From contig CAUYUJ010000702.1 of the NCBI GenBank assembly GCA_963575745.1, forward strand, positions 1 through 50,000: 50,000 nt of DNA, read 5' to 3'. A program made the translations under genes and the position numbers. The notes under the pieces were generated by a model. That model was not told the DNA's origin. It ran no database searches and was given only the letters and a program-made list of their open reading frames with translations. Of this stretch, positions 1 through 12,048 are shown piece after piece. The stretch is from Prorocentrum cordatum. Its lineage: Eukaryota; Sar; Dinophyceae; Prorocentrales; Prorocentraceae. Each line of letters starts with the position of its first letter. Position 1 is the first letter of the stretch.

Positions 1-1589
1 GTAGGATGCGCGCGCGACAGTCGACCTGTGCATCCGTGTTTCAGCGGCACCGCGTTGCGCTGCGATGTCGTACTCACGCGCGCTACGCGCGCAACAAAAA
101 AGCTGTTCCATCACGCGCGTGGCGGTTCTGATGTGTGCCCACGACGCGGACAACGCAGGGCCGCTGGGGCGCGCCCATCCAATGTGGCGGCGCTCCTTGT
201 TCGCACTGCTGAATTCAACGCGCGACGTGCAGTTGGCACGCGCGCTTGCGTGCCTGCAATCGCGCTCTGGCGTGGCGCGCGCTGCACTCCGCTTGGCCAC
301 CCCCAGCGCAGCGCGACTAGTCTGCTAACCAAAAGCGGCGAGCGCAGAGGGTGCTTCTTCATATTCCAACCCAGCATGTCGGTGACCGCACGCGTGCGAT
401 GCAGCACCCGCCATGCCCGCGTCGACGCGAACGCGCGCATGGGTCGGGGGGGGCATCACGGGCCCCCTGCGCTCCGCCATGGGATGGGGCACCCGTGCAC
501 AACGTGCATGTTTGGAAGCCCACGTGGTCCGCAACAGCGAGGGTGGAGAAGTGCGTTTTCTAGAAAACGCGCGGGCGTTCTCCTGTGTCTCTCTCAACGC
601 CATGCTCTGCCAAGGCCGACGGGCGCGCCCGCGCGAGCGCGGGCGTACGCGTGCGCCGCGATGATCTGTGCGCCGTGGTATAAGCGTTCGTGAGCCGAGT
701 TGTGATATGGAGAACCAGGGCGCAGCGCGTTCGGGCGCCACTTGGCCATTGACGACCAACGTCGCAACGCCCCCATCCTGCCCGAGCCGAGCCCACCGTG
801 CGAGCGCCGACGCGCGCATTTGCGCGCGCGCGATCTCGCGCGCGTCCCATGTAGACTGCGCCGCGCAATGGCCGCGTGCGAGCCCAGCGCTAAGGTGGAT
901 GAGCCTGCGGTGCGCGCGAGCGGCCCATGAAGCTCGCATGCCATCGCTGAGCTCGGTGCGCGTCCTACCCCTGGTGGCGAGCCCCCCCCGCCCCCCGCTC
1001 GCGACGCCGCGCAATGCCAGACGCGCGCGCTCTCGCGCGCGGCGCGCGGCGCCAGTCGCTGAAAGTGAGCGCGCCGTACCGCGCATGGAGGAGTAGCGCA
1101 ATCCTTGCCATGAGCACATATGGTGGCCAATCGGGCATTGCATCTGTTTGGATCTGCCAAGGCACCGAATCCGCAGACAGGCTTCGTTGCGCTTCAACGC
1201 GCGCGCGAGCGCTCGCATCGAACCCCAAGCGTTGTCTAACGCGCACCAGGTTGGCCGTGCCTTTCGACGCTAAGCGGCGGACGTTGGCGGCGACTTGTCC
1301 ACGCACTGTCAGCGAACAGCGTCGCGTTTGACCATCAGCTGCAACGAAGTCGCGCTGTTCCTGCCTCAAAAGATGCATACGGCGGCGGCCCGACCGTTCG
1401 CTTATCATGTTCCAGCGCTGGCGACGTTCACGCCAAGAGCCGAGCTGGCCTCTACCAGCGCGACTCATCACAGTCAGTTGCCTCGGACAACTCAATTTCA
1501 GGACCAGACCAGGAAGGATCCACCGACGCCATGGCGTTGGTCCCTAATGTTGTCCGTTAGCTCAAATTGAATTTCTGAATTGCCAAAGG
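1..1589. other. GC-rich non-coding stretch
   Basis: No gene is recognisable. The stretch is rich in CGCGCG runs and open in many frames on both strands, which high GC alone produces. The possible peptides are Arg/Ala-rich with no domain or motif, and opposite-strand frames are equally open. It leads into the satellite that begins near 1590. Confidence 0.6.
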
Positions 1590-4500
1590 TAACTCAGCGC
1601 TTCGGGCCTTCAAGTCCAACTTTGTTGCACGACTGGACCAATAGGGTCCAGCCTTTTGCCGCTGGCAGTTCCGCGCTGGTGACGTCTAGCTCAGGCGTAG
1701 TTCAAGACTTGGTCAAGGTGGTTCAGCGCTTTCGGCGTCCTAGTTCACGCGCAGTTCAAGACTAGACCAGGGTGGATCAGCCCTTTGCCGCGAATAGTTC
1801 AGCGCTTGCGGCGCTGAGTACAGGCGTAGTTCAAGACTAGACCAGGGTGGTTCAACGTTCCCGGCGGCCTAGTTCAAGTGCAGTTCAGGACTAGATCAGG
1901 GTGGTTCAGCCTTTCGCTGCTCATAGTTCAGCGCTGGGGACGTCTAGTTCAGGCGTAGTTCAAGACTAGACCAGGGTGGTTCAACGTTCTCGGCGCTCTA
2001 GTTCAAGTGTAGTTCAGGACTAGATCAGGGTGGTTCAGCCTTTCGCTGCTCATAGTTCAGCCCTGGAGACGTCTAGTTCAGGCGTAGTTCAAGACTAGAT
2101 CAGGGTGGTTCAGCGCTTTCGGCGTCCTTGTTCAAGTGTAGTTCAGGACTAGATCAGGATGGTTCAGCCGCGCATAGTTCAGCGCTGGAGACGTCTAGTT
2201 CAGGCGTAGTTCAAGACTAGATCAGGGTGGTTCAGCGCTTTCGTTGTCCTAGTTCAAGTGTAGTTTCAAGACTAGATCAGGGTGGTTAAGACTTTCGCTG
2301 CTCATAAGTTCGCGCTTGCGCGTTTAGTTCAAGCGTAGTTCAAGACTAGATCAGGATGGTTCAGCGCTTTCAGCGCCCTAGTTCAAGTGTAGTTCAGGAC
2401 TAGATCAGGGTGGTTCAGCTTTTCGCTGCGCCTAGTTCAGCGCTGGTGACGTCTAGTTCAGGCGTAGTTCAAGACTAGATCAGGGTGGTTCAGCGCTTTC
2501 GGCGTCCTAGTTCAAGTGCAGTTCAGGACTAGATCAGGGTGGTTCAGCCTTTTGCTGATCATAGTTCAGCGCTGGAGACGTCTAGTTCAGGCGTAGTTCA
2601 AGACTTGGTCAAGGTGGTTCAGCGCTTTCGGCGTCCTAGTTCAAGTGTAGTTCAGGACTAGATCAGGGTGGTTCAGCCTGTCGCTGCTCATAGTTCAGCG
2701 CTGGAGACGTCTAGTTCAGGAGTAGTTCAAGACTAGATCAGGGTTCGCGCGTTCAGGGGCCGCCGCATTCAAGTGTAGTTCAGGACTAATCGGGTGGTTC
2801 AGCTCTGCCGCGCATAGTCAGCGCTGGAAGACGTCTATTTCAAGGCTAGTTCAAGAATTAATCAGGGTGGTTCCAGCGCTTTCGCGCCTAGTTCAAGTGT
2901 GTTTCAGAGACTAGATCAGGTGGTTTCAGCCTTTTGCGATATAGGTTCAGCGCTGTCGCGTTTGTCAAGCGTAGTTCAAGCTAGACCAGGGTGTTTCACG
3001 CTTCAGCGTCCCTAGTTCAGTGAGTTCAGACTAGCCCAGGTGGTTCAGCTTTTCGCTGCGCATAAGCCTTTCGCTGCGCATAGTTCAGCGCTGGTGACGC
3101 CTAGTTCAGGCGTAGTTCAAGACTAGATCAGAGTGGTTCAGCGCGTTGGGCGCCCTAGTTCAAGTGTAGTTCAGGACTAGATCAGGGTGGTTCAGCCTTT
3201 TGCCGCGCATAGTTCAGCGCTGGAGGCGTCTAGTTCAGGCGTAGTTCAAGTCTAGATCAGGGTAGTTCAGCGCTTTCGGCGTCCTAGTTCAAGTGTAGTT
3301 CAGGACTAGATCAGGGTGGTTCAGCCTTTTGCCGCTCATAGTTCAGCGCTTGCGGCGTTTAGTTCAAGCGTAGTTCAAGACTAGATCAGGGTGGTTCAGC
3401 GCTTTCGGCGTCCTGGTTCAAGTGTAGTTCAGGACTAGATCAGGGTGGTTCAGCCTTTCGCTGCGCATAGTTCAGCGCTGGTGACGCCTATTTCAGGCGC
3501 AGTTCAGGACTAGATCAGGGTGGTTCAGCGCGTTGGGCGCCCTAGTTCAAGTGTAGTCCAGGACTAGATCAGGGTGGTTCAGCCTTTTGCCGCGCATAGT
3601 TCAGCGCTTGCGGCGTTTAGTTCAAGCGTAGTTCAAGACTAGATCAGGGTGGTTCAGCGCTTTCAGCGCCCTAGTTCAAGTGTAGTTCAGGACTAGATCG
3701 GGGTGGTTCAGCCGTTTGCCGCGCATAGTTCAGCGCTTGCGGCGTTTAGTTCAGGCGTAGTTCAAGACCAGATCAGGGTGGTTCAGCGTTTTCGGCGTCC
3801 TGGTTCAAGTGTAGTTCAGGACTAGATCAGGGTGGTTCAGCCTTTCGCTGCGCATAGTTCAGCGCTGGTGACGTCTAGTTCAGGCGTAGTTCAAGACTAG
3901 ATCAGGGTGGTTCAGCGCGTTGGGCGTCCTAGTTCAAGTGTAGTTCAGGACTAGATCAGGGTGGTTCAGCCTTTTGCCGCTCATTGTTCATCGCTTGCGA
4001 CGTTTAGTTCAAGCGTAGTTCAAGACTAGATCAGGGTGGTTCAGCGCTTTCGGCGTCCTAGTTCAAGTGTAGTTCAGGACTAGATCAGGGTGGTTCAGCC
4101 TTTTGCTGCGCATAGTTCAGCGCTGGTGACGTCTAGTTCAGGCGTAGTTCAAGACTAGATCAGGGTGGTTCAGCGCGTTCGGCGTCCTAGTTCACGTGTA
4201 GTTCAGGACATAGATCAGGGTGGTTCAGCCTGTCGCTGCTCATAGTTCAGCGCTGGGGACTTCTAGTTCAGGCGTAGTTCAAGACTAGATCAGGGTGGTT
4301 CAGCGCTTTCGGCGTCCCAGTTCAAGTGTAGTTCAGAACTAGATCAGGGTGGTTCAGCCTTTCGCTGCTCATAGTTCAGCGCTGGAGACGTCTAGTTCAG
4401 GCGTGGTTCAAGACTAGATCAGGGTGGTTCAGCGCTTTCGGCTCGTTCATGTAGTTGCAGGACTAATAGACCAGGTGTTTTCAGACTTTTTCGCTGCTCA

Positions 4501-4790
4501 TAGTTCAGCGCTGGAGACGTCTAGTTCAGGCGTGGTTCAAGACTAGATCAGGGTGGTTCAGCGCTTTCGGCGTCCTAGTTCAAGTGCAGTTCAGGACTAG
4601 ATCAGGGTGGTTCAGCCTTTCGCTGCTCATAGTTCAGCGCTGGTGACGTCCCGTTCGGGGCTAGCCCAGGGCCATGTCAAGGGCGCTCTGTGTTTCCAAC
4701 GTCCTGGTGCAAGTCTGGTTCACGACAAGTTCAGGAGTGTCCTGCCGCCGTTCGCAGCTCAGCGCTGGTGGCGCGTAGCCTGGTTATGCC
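1590..4790 (+). repeat. 129-bp satellite array, block A
   Basis: About two dozen tandem copies of a roughly 129-bp unit made of two related halves: a ~75-bp half starting TGGTTCAGCCTTTCGCTG and a ~54-bp half starting TGGTTCAGCGCTTTCGGC. Both end in a variant of GACTAGATCAGGG, and short words such as TAGTTCA recur inside, so the unit arose from shorter repeats. The first copies (to about 1800) and the last (after about 4640) are more diverged, as expected at array edges. The length is a multiple of three, so some edge copies are open on the plus strand, but central copies carry TAG twice per unit; I do not call it coding. Confidence 0.93.
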
Positions 4791-6470
4791 CTAGGGCCAA
4801 TCACAGGCCGGCCAGCGCCACATGCAAAATAGCCCCCCCCCCTGCGTCAGGACCGCAGCGTCGGGTCCACCCGTCGCCGCGCGACTTTTACCACACGCGG
4901 CATCCAGGTCGGCGGCATCGGTTGCGCGTGCCGCGCTGCCAGCCCCATGCGACCTCAACAGCTGTAGTTCGGAGGCGCCGCCGCTTGCACATCGGCGCGG
5001 CAAGGCGCGCGCAAAGAAATGCACGCGCGCCGCGCGGCGGGAAACTGAGATTCTGTTTTTGGGTGGGCGCAGCAGCCTGCGCAGGGGCACGCTGCGGCCA
5101 CGCCGTCAATATAGCCCAGCTGGGGCACGCCCGCAAACCCCGCGGCTTTGCAATGCCGCCGCAGCCGATTCCTTCCGCTCGCCGCGTCGAACGGCGCCCG
5201 CGCATGGCGGATCAACGCCCCCGCGCCCCCCTCGGATGCGACACCGCGCTGCAAACGAGCTGCCCATGCACGAATCGGAGAACAAACTACTTCCCAAATG
5301 GGCGCATGGAGGACAACCGCGTCGCGGGCGCCGCCAGCGCGGCACCGCGCAACAGTCGGTACCTTGCTTTGCTTGCGCGCGCAACTGCGACGCTGTAACC
5401 GAGGTCGTCGCGCCGCCCGCGTCGCCCTGGAAGCGGCCAGCGCCTGCGCCGCCCGATGCCCCCGCCCCGCGCCAATGCGGGGCGCGCCTCCAGCGGCGGG
5501 GCAGCGCCTATGTATAAGCGCACAAGGCGCTGCAATCGCAAAGCCCAACACGTCGCGCGCGCGGGGCCCCGACGCGGTCTGGCACCAGATCCGCCGTCCA
5601 AACACACGCGCCGCATACAAACTGGCTCGGGCGGAAAGTGTATGAAAACATAGGAGTTAATACAAATCTCGACCGCACAACAATTGCCCGCATACAAATT
5701 TCGACCGCGCACCCGTGGCCCGCATACACCTCCCGACGACGCAACGCATGCCCGCGCGCACTCGGCGACTACGCCGCGTTGGCCACGTCCACCCGCGCCG
5801 CGCATTCCCGCCCCACGAGCCAACCATGGCACCACCCTTCCAAGCAGCGCGTGCAAGCGCCGCAGCGCGTGGTTGCGCGGGTCGGTCTCGTGCGCACACC
5901 CTAGAGGGGGCCATATGAAGGACAGGCCCCCGCAACCATCGCAGGCGCTGGGCGGCGGCGCCCATCCCGTCGGCCGCGCAGCCACGGCGAACGCAGTCCC
6001 TGATTGCCGCGACGCCCGCGTGTCCACGCTGGCCCGCGGGCTTGCCAATTAGCGGGCCCTCTCCTGTCGCGCCAACAAACCGCTGCCCGCGCGATGGCAG
6101 CTGTTGTCGCATGTCTGCATATCGATTCGCGGCGCAGTGGCTATGGCCTTCGAAATGCCGCGACGTACGCGGCGACAGCCCAGGCGCGGTACAAAGTTCA
6201 AGCTCTTGCCGCTGCGGCCACGGCGGTACTTCTTGCGTGGCGTTTGCACCCTGTGCGGTCCAGGGGGAGCTCGGGGACGCTGGGGCACCCCGACGCAGAA
6301 ACATGCGCAACGCGCTCAGGGATGACATGGCGGCAAACTCATTCCCCGTCGTGGTCCAGCACGCGCGGCATCCAAGCCAGCGGGGGCCCACGCGCGCCTT
6401 GGAACAGTTCGGCATCTGCCGCCTCGTAGACCAAGTATGAGGTCTCGGCCAGGCGGCGCAGCTTGCCACT
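4791..6470. other. GC-rich spacer between satellite blocks
   Basis: No gene is recognised. Frames are open on both strands because of base composition. A short local repetition of CGCATACA next to TTCGACCGC occurs at about 5610-5740. Confidence 0.5.
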
Positions 6471-6640
6471 GCGCTGAAGTTCAGCGCGGATGGCGCCCAA
6501 TTCAAATGGGGCAGCGTAGGACTCGGCTTGGGCTGTTCAGCGAGAATGGCGCCCGAGGTCACGTCAACCTCAATGCTAGATTCGAATGGTTCAGCCCGTC
6601 GCGACAAGTATATCGGCGCTGGCGACGCTTAGTTCAAACT
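6471..6640 (+). repeat. Decayed satellite copies
   Basis: Words of the 129-bp unit (GTTCAGC, GTTCAAACTTAATCA, GGCGACG) recur here in degraded form, so this is the worn left edge of satellite block B, immediately before the A-rich tract. Confidence 0.55.
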
Positions 6641-7031
6641 TAATCAAAAACTAACCAACAAAACAAAAAAACAAAAAAAACAAAGAAAACAAAAAAAAAA
6701 AAAACTAAATACAGAAAAAAAAAAACACAACAAAAAAAAAAAAAAAAAAAAGAAAAAAAAGAATAAACAGAAAAAAAAAAAATACAAAAAAAAAAAAAAA
6801 AAAAAAAAAAACAAAAAACAAAAAAACAAAAAAAACAAAAAAAAAGAAAAAAAAAAACAAAAAAACAAACAAAAAAAACAAACAAAAAAAAAAAAAAAAG
6901 AAAAAGCAAACAAAAAAACAAAAAAAAAAAAAAAAAAAAAAAAGAAAAGAAAAAAAAAACAGAAAGATAAAAAAAACAAAAAAAAAAGAAAAAAAGGAAA
7001 CAAAAAGAGAAAAAAAAATAAAAAAAACAAG
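6641..7031 (+). repeat. A-rich tract inside the satellite
   Basis: About 390 bp of nearly pure A broken by single C and occasional G or T. Satellite-like sequence lies on both sides, so it interrupts the array. It has no regular unit. The long minus-strand Phe-rich frames through it are a composition effect. It could be a real poly(A)-derived expansion or a long-read consensus artefact. Confidence 0.9.
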
Positions 7032-8600
7032 GCTGTTCGGCGCCTTGCGAATCTCTGGATGGTGTCGGAATCAAGACCCGATCAGGGTTGTTCAACGTTT
7101 TCAGCGTCCTAGTATACGTGTAATTCCAGATTGGACCAGGGTGGTTCAGCCTTTCGCCGCTCATGGTTCAGCGCTGGTGGCGTCTAGTGCAGGCGTAGTT
7201 CCAGACTGGATCAGGGTGGTTCAGCGCCTTCGGCGTCCTAGTTCAAGTGTAGTTCAATACTAGATCAGGATGGTTCAGCCTTTTGCTGATCATAGTTCAG
7301 CGCAGTTGGCGTCTAGTTCAGGCGTAGTTCAGGACTAGATCAGGGTGGTGCAGCGCTTTCGGCGTCCTAGTTCCAGTGTAGTTCAAGACTAGATCAGGTG
7401 GTTCACTATTTCGCTGCTCGTAGTTCAGCGCTGTTGACGCCTAGTTCAGGCGCAGTTCAAGACTAGATCAGGGTGGTTCAGCGCTTTCGGCGCCCTAGTT
7501 CAAGTGTAGTTCAGGACTAGATCAGGGTGGTTCAGCCTTTCGCCGCTCATAGTTCAGCGCTGCTGGCGTCTAGTTCAGGCGTAGTTCAAGACTAGATCAG
7601 GGTGGTTCAGCGCTTTCGGCGGCCTAGTTCAAGTGTAGTTCAGGACTAAATCAGGGTGGTTCAGCCTTTCGCTGCTCATAGTTCAGCGCTGGAGACGTTT
7701 AGTTCAGGCGTGGTTCAAGACTAGATCAGGGTGGTTCAGCGCTTTCGGCGTCCTAGTTCAAGTGTAGTTCAGGACTAGACCAGGGTGGTTCAGCCTTTTG
7801 CCGCGCATAGTTCAGCGCTGGAGACGTCTAGTTCAGGCGTAGTTCGAGACTAGATCATGGTGGCTCAGCGCTTTCGGCGTCCTAGTTCAAGTGTAGTTCA
7901 GGACTAGATCAGGGTGGTTCAGCCTCTCGCTGCGCATAGTTCAGCGCTGGTGACGTCTAGTTCAGGCGTAGTTCAGAACTAGATCAGGGTGGTTCAGCGC
8001 TTTCGGCGTCCTAGTTCAAGTGTAGTTCAAGACTAGACCAGGGTGGTTCAGTATTTCGCTGCTCGCAGTTCAGCGCTGGTGACGCCTAGTTGAGGCGTAG
8101 TTCAAGACTAGATCAGGGTGTTTCAGCGCTTTCGGCGTCGTAGTTCAAGCGCAGTTCAGGACTAGACCAGGGTGGTTCAGCCTTTTGCCGCTCATAGCTC
8201 GGCGCTTGCAGCGTTTAGTCCAGGACTGGGCCAGGACCACACCAGAGAGGTTCAGCCTTTGGGCGCTCGTAGCCCAGCGCTGGTAACGTCGAGTTCAAGA
8301 CCAGTGCAGGGCGAGGTCAGTGTGGATATGCGCTTCGAGCGCCCCACTTCAAGATTAGCGCAGGTCTAGACCAAGGTGGCGCAGGTCGCCGCGACGGATA
8401 ATGCAAAGCTGGCGGCGTCCAGTTCAGGACGCATCCCTGACTAGATCAAAATGTTAAGCGCATGCGGCGCCCTAGTTCACGTCTAGTTCCCCACTGGGTG
8501 AGGGTGGGCCAGCCTTTCGCCGCTCCTAGTTCAGCGCTGGTGACGTCTAGTTCAGGACCAATTCAGGAATGTTTCAATGTGATTCGACGCCTTGCGCGAG
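7032..8600 (+). repeat. 129-bp satellite array, block B
   Basis: About eleven further copies of the same two-part 129-bp unit as block A, in the same orientation. Copies between about 7450 and 8050 are close to the consensus; those before 7260 and after 8160 are diverged and have lost some TAG triplets, which opens short plus-strand frames. Confidence 0.92.
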
Positions 8601-9345
8601 CCTGGATCAAGGCTACATCACGAGTCGGCCACGGCGGCCCATCCCGTCAAGACAGTCAAGCCACCGCAGGTAACGTCAGGTCAGGAGCCGCCCAGCACTG
8701 TGCAAAGGTTTGTCGGAGCCTTGCGCCTCCTGGTTCAAGTCTGGGACAGGACTAGATATGGTTGGATCAGCTGGACGCCGCTCGTAGTTCTGCGCTGGCA
8801 GCGGTTTCTCTGCAAGGGTAGCGTGGGACAAGACCAGGATGGGGCGCATGTGCGTCAGTGTTCAGTTACATGCGAAGGCTCGGGCAGGTGGTTCGGCCCT
8901 TCGCCACTGCGCAGAAAGCGATGTCGGCTCCCAGCCCAGGGGCAGCTCAAAGTGATACAAGGGCGGAACAGCGCACGCAACGGTCCAAGCCAAGTCTACA
9001 GCATAACGGGGACAACGTTGCTCGGTCATTCGGGGCGCGTAGTTTAACGCTAACGGCATCTAGCTTTGGTGCGGCCCAGGGCTAGCCCCATGCGGTTTAG
9101 CGCCTGCGCGCCTGAGCCTAAGTCTATCTCAGGAACAACCCAATGCGACGCAGGCCTGCATCTGTGATAATTCAGCGAGGACATAGCCGAGCCCAGGAAC
9201 ACGTCGGGGCCAGGCCAAGCCTAACCAGCGCACGCCGCGACATGCCCCACGCCGCGAACATGATTGCGGCAGGGTGGCTCATCCTTCCCAACGGACACCC
9301 TGGTGCCAGTCATGCATTATTCATGCGTGCCCAGGGGTAGCGCGG
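8601..9345 (+). repeat. Strongly decayed satellite margin
   Basis: Fragments of the satellite words (GTTCAAGTCTGG, GGATCAG, GCGCTGGCAG, GTAGTTTAACGCTAACGGC) recur at roughly the right spacing but with many changes. No credible gene is seen. Confidence 0.5.
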
Positions 9346-11017
9346 GGCGTTGCATCGCTTGCGGCGTATTGGCTCTGGCCTGGTCATGGAGGGCCCAGGG
9401 GCGTGCCCGCCGCGTGCAACTTGTGACTTAGCGCGGGCTACGCGCGGTGCAGGGGCAGCCCTTGGTCAGGTCAATTACTTGGTGCCGTGGGAACTGATTG
9501 CGCGGGTGTCGTTGCGCTGGCCTGGCGTGGCCGCGCCGCCCCGTTGCTCCCTCATTTCTTGAATCTACCAACGGCGCACACGCGCGATTGTCGGTTGTTC
9601 TCAGGGCACGGTGGCTTGACGCCTGGTTGGTGCGGCACTGGCGCAGCACCTCCGTTCTGCCCTGCACCGCTGGTTGTGCGCAATGCACCAACGCAGCGGC
9701 TGCTTGACACTTTCGCGCCTTGAGCTGGCACAACATAAGGCACGTGCGCCATGGCAACTTCGGGCCTGGCTGTCGAACCCCACTAGCAGCACTAACCTTT
9801 TTTTTACGGAGGCAGTGACGCGTGAACCGTTCAGCGGGGCACCGCGCCATACTGTCATCACATAAACGCGTGTATGCCATGCCATTGTAGCGCATGGGCC
9901 CAATCACGCCACCATGTTGCAGCGGGCGCGCGGGTTAGCACGTCTGTGTGCCAAGCCGCGGCGGCCCCGACGCAGTTTCGCAGTAACCAGCGCGCGTGCG
10001 CAATGCCCCTAGCGGGCAGCGCTTGCAAGCAGTGGCGCATCATTGCGGCACTGCCATGGGTTGATAACGCGGCAGTTCGTGCATGCAAGGTTGTTCTAGT
10101 GCGCTAGTGCGTTCTAGCCGTAGGGTTATTATGTTAATTGCGCTCGCGCGCGCGCAATTGCAGCCCCGCCTCGGCGTGGCATCGCGCCCACGTCTTGATG
10201 TGATTGGCACCGCGGCGCAATGGTGCATTACAATGTGGACTTGCAGCCCGTTGGCGCGCCAGCGCCATACTTAAGTTAGGTTCTAACGTGGTAGCCCGCC
10301 AAGTGCTTCATGTGAATACAGGCTGCTGGTGTCGCATGTGGTGGCGTTAGTGCGTGCATGCGCTGGTGCAGTTCTGCCCCAGTAGGCTCTCGCTTCGGGC
10401 CCCGAGGAACGCGCCACAGGGCACCACGCCATAGGGCACCACGCCATAGGGCACCGACCATCTGGGGCTCGGAGAACACACGGCCCCTGAGGGCGACCGC
10501 GGCGGACCCCCATTCCATGCGATGTCTTCCTCCTCCTCCTCCTCCCTCCCCCTCTTCCCCTTCACCTTTCCCATCCTCTTCCTCCTCCCACCGCTGGGCG
10601 CCGCCCAAAGGGCCCTGCTCCATGGGGCCCCAAACTGAGGGATGACCCCGTTACCCGAGGTCCCGCTCCATGAGGTCCCGACCCACAAGGTTGCACCCTA
10701 TAGGGCCCCAGGGGGCCCCGCAGGGCCCCGACCCGCGCCCCGCGCCGACGTTCGGGCGGGCGCAGCGTCGTATTGGGGCGGGGCCTGCGGCAGCCACGGG
10801 CTACAGCGATACCAACATGAAAAGAACGCACATCTCAATCCTATTTCACTGGATCCGCCCAGCCCGTCAACAATTTCAATCTCGAGGCCGACGTGTTTTC
10901 GGTTTGGGGCTGTCGGTCATTACGGTTTCAAGGCGTTTGCTTTTGGGGGGGCTTTAATGATGCTGATGGTGATGGTTGCGATGTTGACGATGAGATGTCA
11001 CCTCGCATCTGTTGAAC
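9346..11017. other. GC-rich region with short simple repeats, no gene seen
   Basis: No supported gene. Local features are three tandem copies of a 15-bp word (GGGCACCACGCCATA) at about 10425-10470, a CCT-rich run at about 10530-10585, and a cluster of GAGGTCCCG / GGGGCCCC words at about 10650-10750. The last 200 bp are less GC-rich and lie just downstream of the minus-strand gene ending at 11018. Confidence 0.45.
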
Positions 11018-11875
11018 TCAAGTCGACTTGTCGACAACGTCTCTCGGAGCACAGCGCTCCAACATCATTGCAATATATCTGTCAAAGTGCACTGTGACCT
11101 GCCTCGGCGAGGCAGAAAGTCTGATGTCGTTCTTGCCAGGCCTCCAACGTTTATGCCTCGCCTGGTCCATCGCGAACGCCTTGGCCATCCACGTTTTCAA
11201 AAACAGAACTGGCGCCTGCACCCCGAACTCCTCTGTCCACAACTTGGTGCTGCGGTAGCAGTTGCACGTGGGGTGCGCTGGGTTGGGGCACGTAACCCGC
11301 AGCCCGCTGTCCCCGCGACCAAGGTGGGACTCCTTCTTTAGCAGCACGCCGTCGATCTGATCAGGGTACTGGTCATCGGCATCTGCACCGTCAGCTGCAT
11401 CATCATCATGGTCCGTGAGCGCCGCTGCCGATGACGAACTGTGCGAGTCCGCGCTGGACCCCCAATCCTTGTCGTTCTTGATGGCTGGCGGCGGCGGCGG
11501 CAGTGCGTCCAAGTCGCCTCCGTCGATGTCTGGATCAGTTGGCGCCTCCAGCCGTCTCGGAGCTGGCGCTGACACGATCTGGTCGAGCTCTGCAGGGCCA
11601 TCTGCATCAGTCAACTGCCTCAACTTATCATCGTACTTCTTGGCTGCCAACCCAGGCTCGGTCAAGGGGTCTTTCAGCAAGGCTGCGTAATAGGACTGCG
11701 GCCCGTTGGATTTGAACTGCGTGCAGCCGCCTTCGAAGAGTGTCGCCTGGGCAAGGACGCACTTCAAGTAGTTGCGTTTCGACGGGAGCTTTCTGCTGTC
11801 ATACTCTGATGGCCCTCCACTGGGTACGTGGGCCACCATGCGATCGACTCCGCAGAAGCCCCTGGACTGCAGCTC
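11018..11875 (-). CDS. Large unknown protein, 3' exon (C-terminal region)
   Basis: Second exon of the gene whose main exon lies at 12049-15498. I place its start at 11875, after a good acceptor (CTGTTCCCCAG) with a branch-like TCTAAGCTAAT about 25 nt upstream. The frame is open for 12 codons before the first ATG at 11839 and reads on to TGA at 11018, about 285 codons. Counting from that ATG, residues 1-60 are well ordered (PSGGPSEYD, LKCVLAQATLFEGG); 90-165 are an acidic Ser/Asp/Pro-rich linker; 184-194 are a possible metal site, CPNPAHPTCNC; and a basic segment follows (HKRWRPGKND). I recognise no named domain. It reads as the tail of the same transposon-like protein, but a separate gene is possible. 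Confidence 0.6.
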   Translation of the reverse strand, partial: ELQSRGFCGVDRMVAHVPSGGPSEYDSRKLPSKRNYLKCVLAQATLFEGGCTQFKSNGPQSYYAALLKDPLTEPGLAAKKYDDKLRQLTDADGPAELDQIVSAPAPRRLEAPTDPDIDGGDLDALPPPPPAIKNDKDWGSSADSHSSSSAAALTDHDDDAADGADADDQYPDQIDGVLLKKESHLGRGDSGLRVTCPNPAHPTCNCYRSTKLWTEEFGVQAPVLFLKTWMAKAFAMDQARHKRWRPGKNDIRLSASPRQVTVHFDRYIAMMLERCAPRDVVDKST

Positions 11876-12048
11876 CTGGGGAACAGGGCATTAGCTTAGA
11901 TTGCAAACTGGGTCCTCCCCCTCCTCGGAACTCCTCCTTCGGCCTCCGCTCGTCACCGTCCTAGTCCCCCATCCTCCTCGTCGTCCTCCTCCTCCCCCCT
12001 GGCGCCCTCCCCCGCGAAGCGCTAGGCGTCCTCCGCCAAGCACAGCAC
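11876..12048 (-). other. Proposed intron of the large gene (173 bp)
   Basis: The main exon runs into a stop at 12022, while the next frame opens right after a strong acceptor at 11877-11876. A GT at 12048 (context CCC-GTGCTG) gives a phase-0 junction that matches the phase-0 start of the next exon. Other donors nearby are possible. The intron is GC- and GA-rich and has no hairpin core, unlike the introns at 31 and 37 kb. Confidence 0.45.

Noticed and set aside
325-1218. 297-codon minus-strand frame
   Set aside because: GC-rich Arg/Ala-rich peptide with the plus strand also open throughout; no motif or family resemblance.
6640-7164. 174-codon minus-strand frame, mostly Phe
   Set aside because: It is the complement of the A-rich tract; composition alone gives it.
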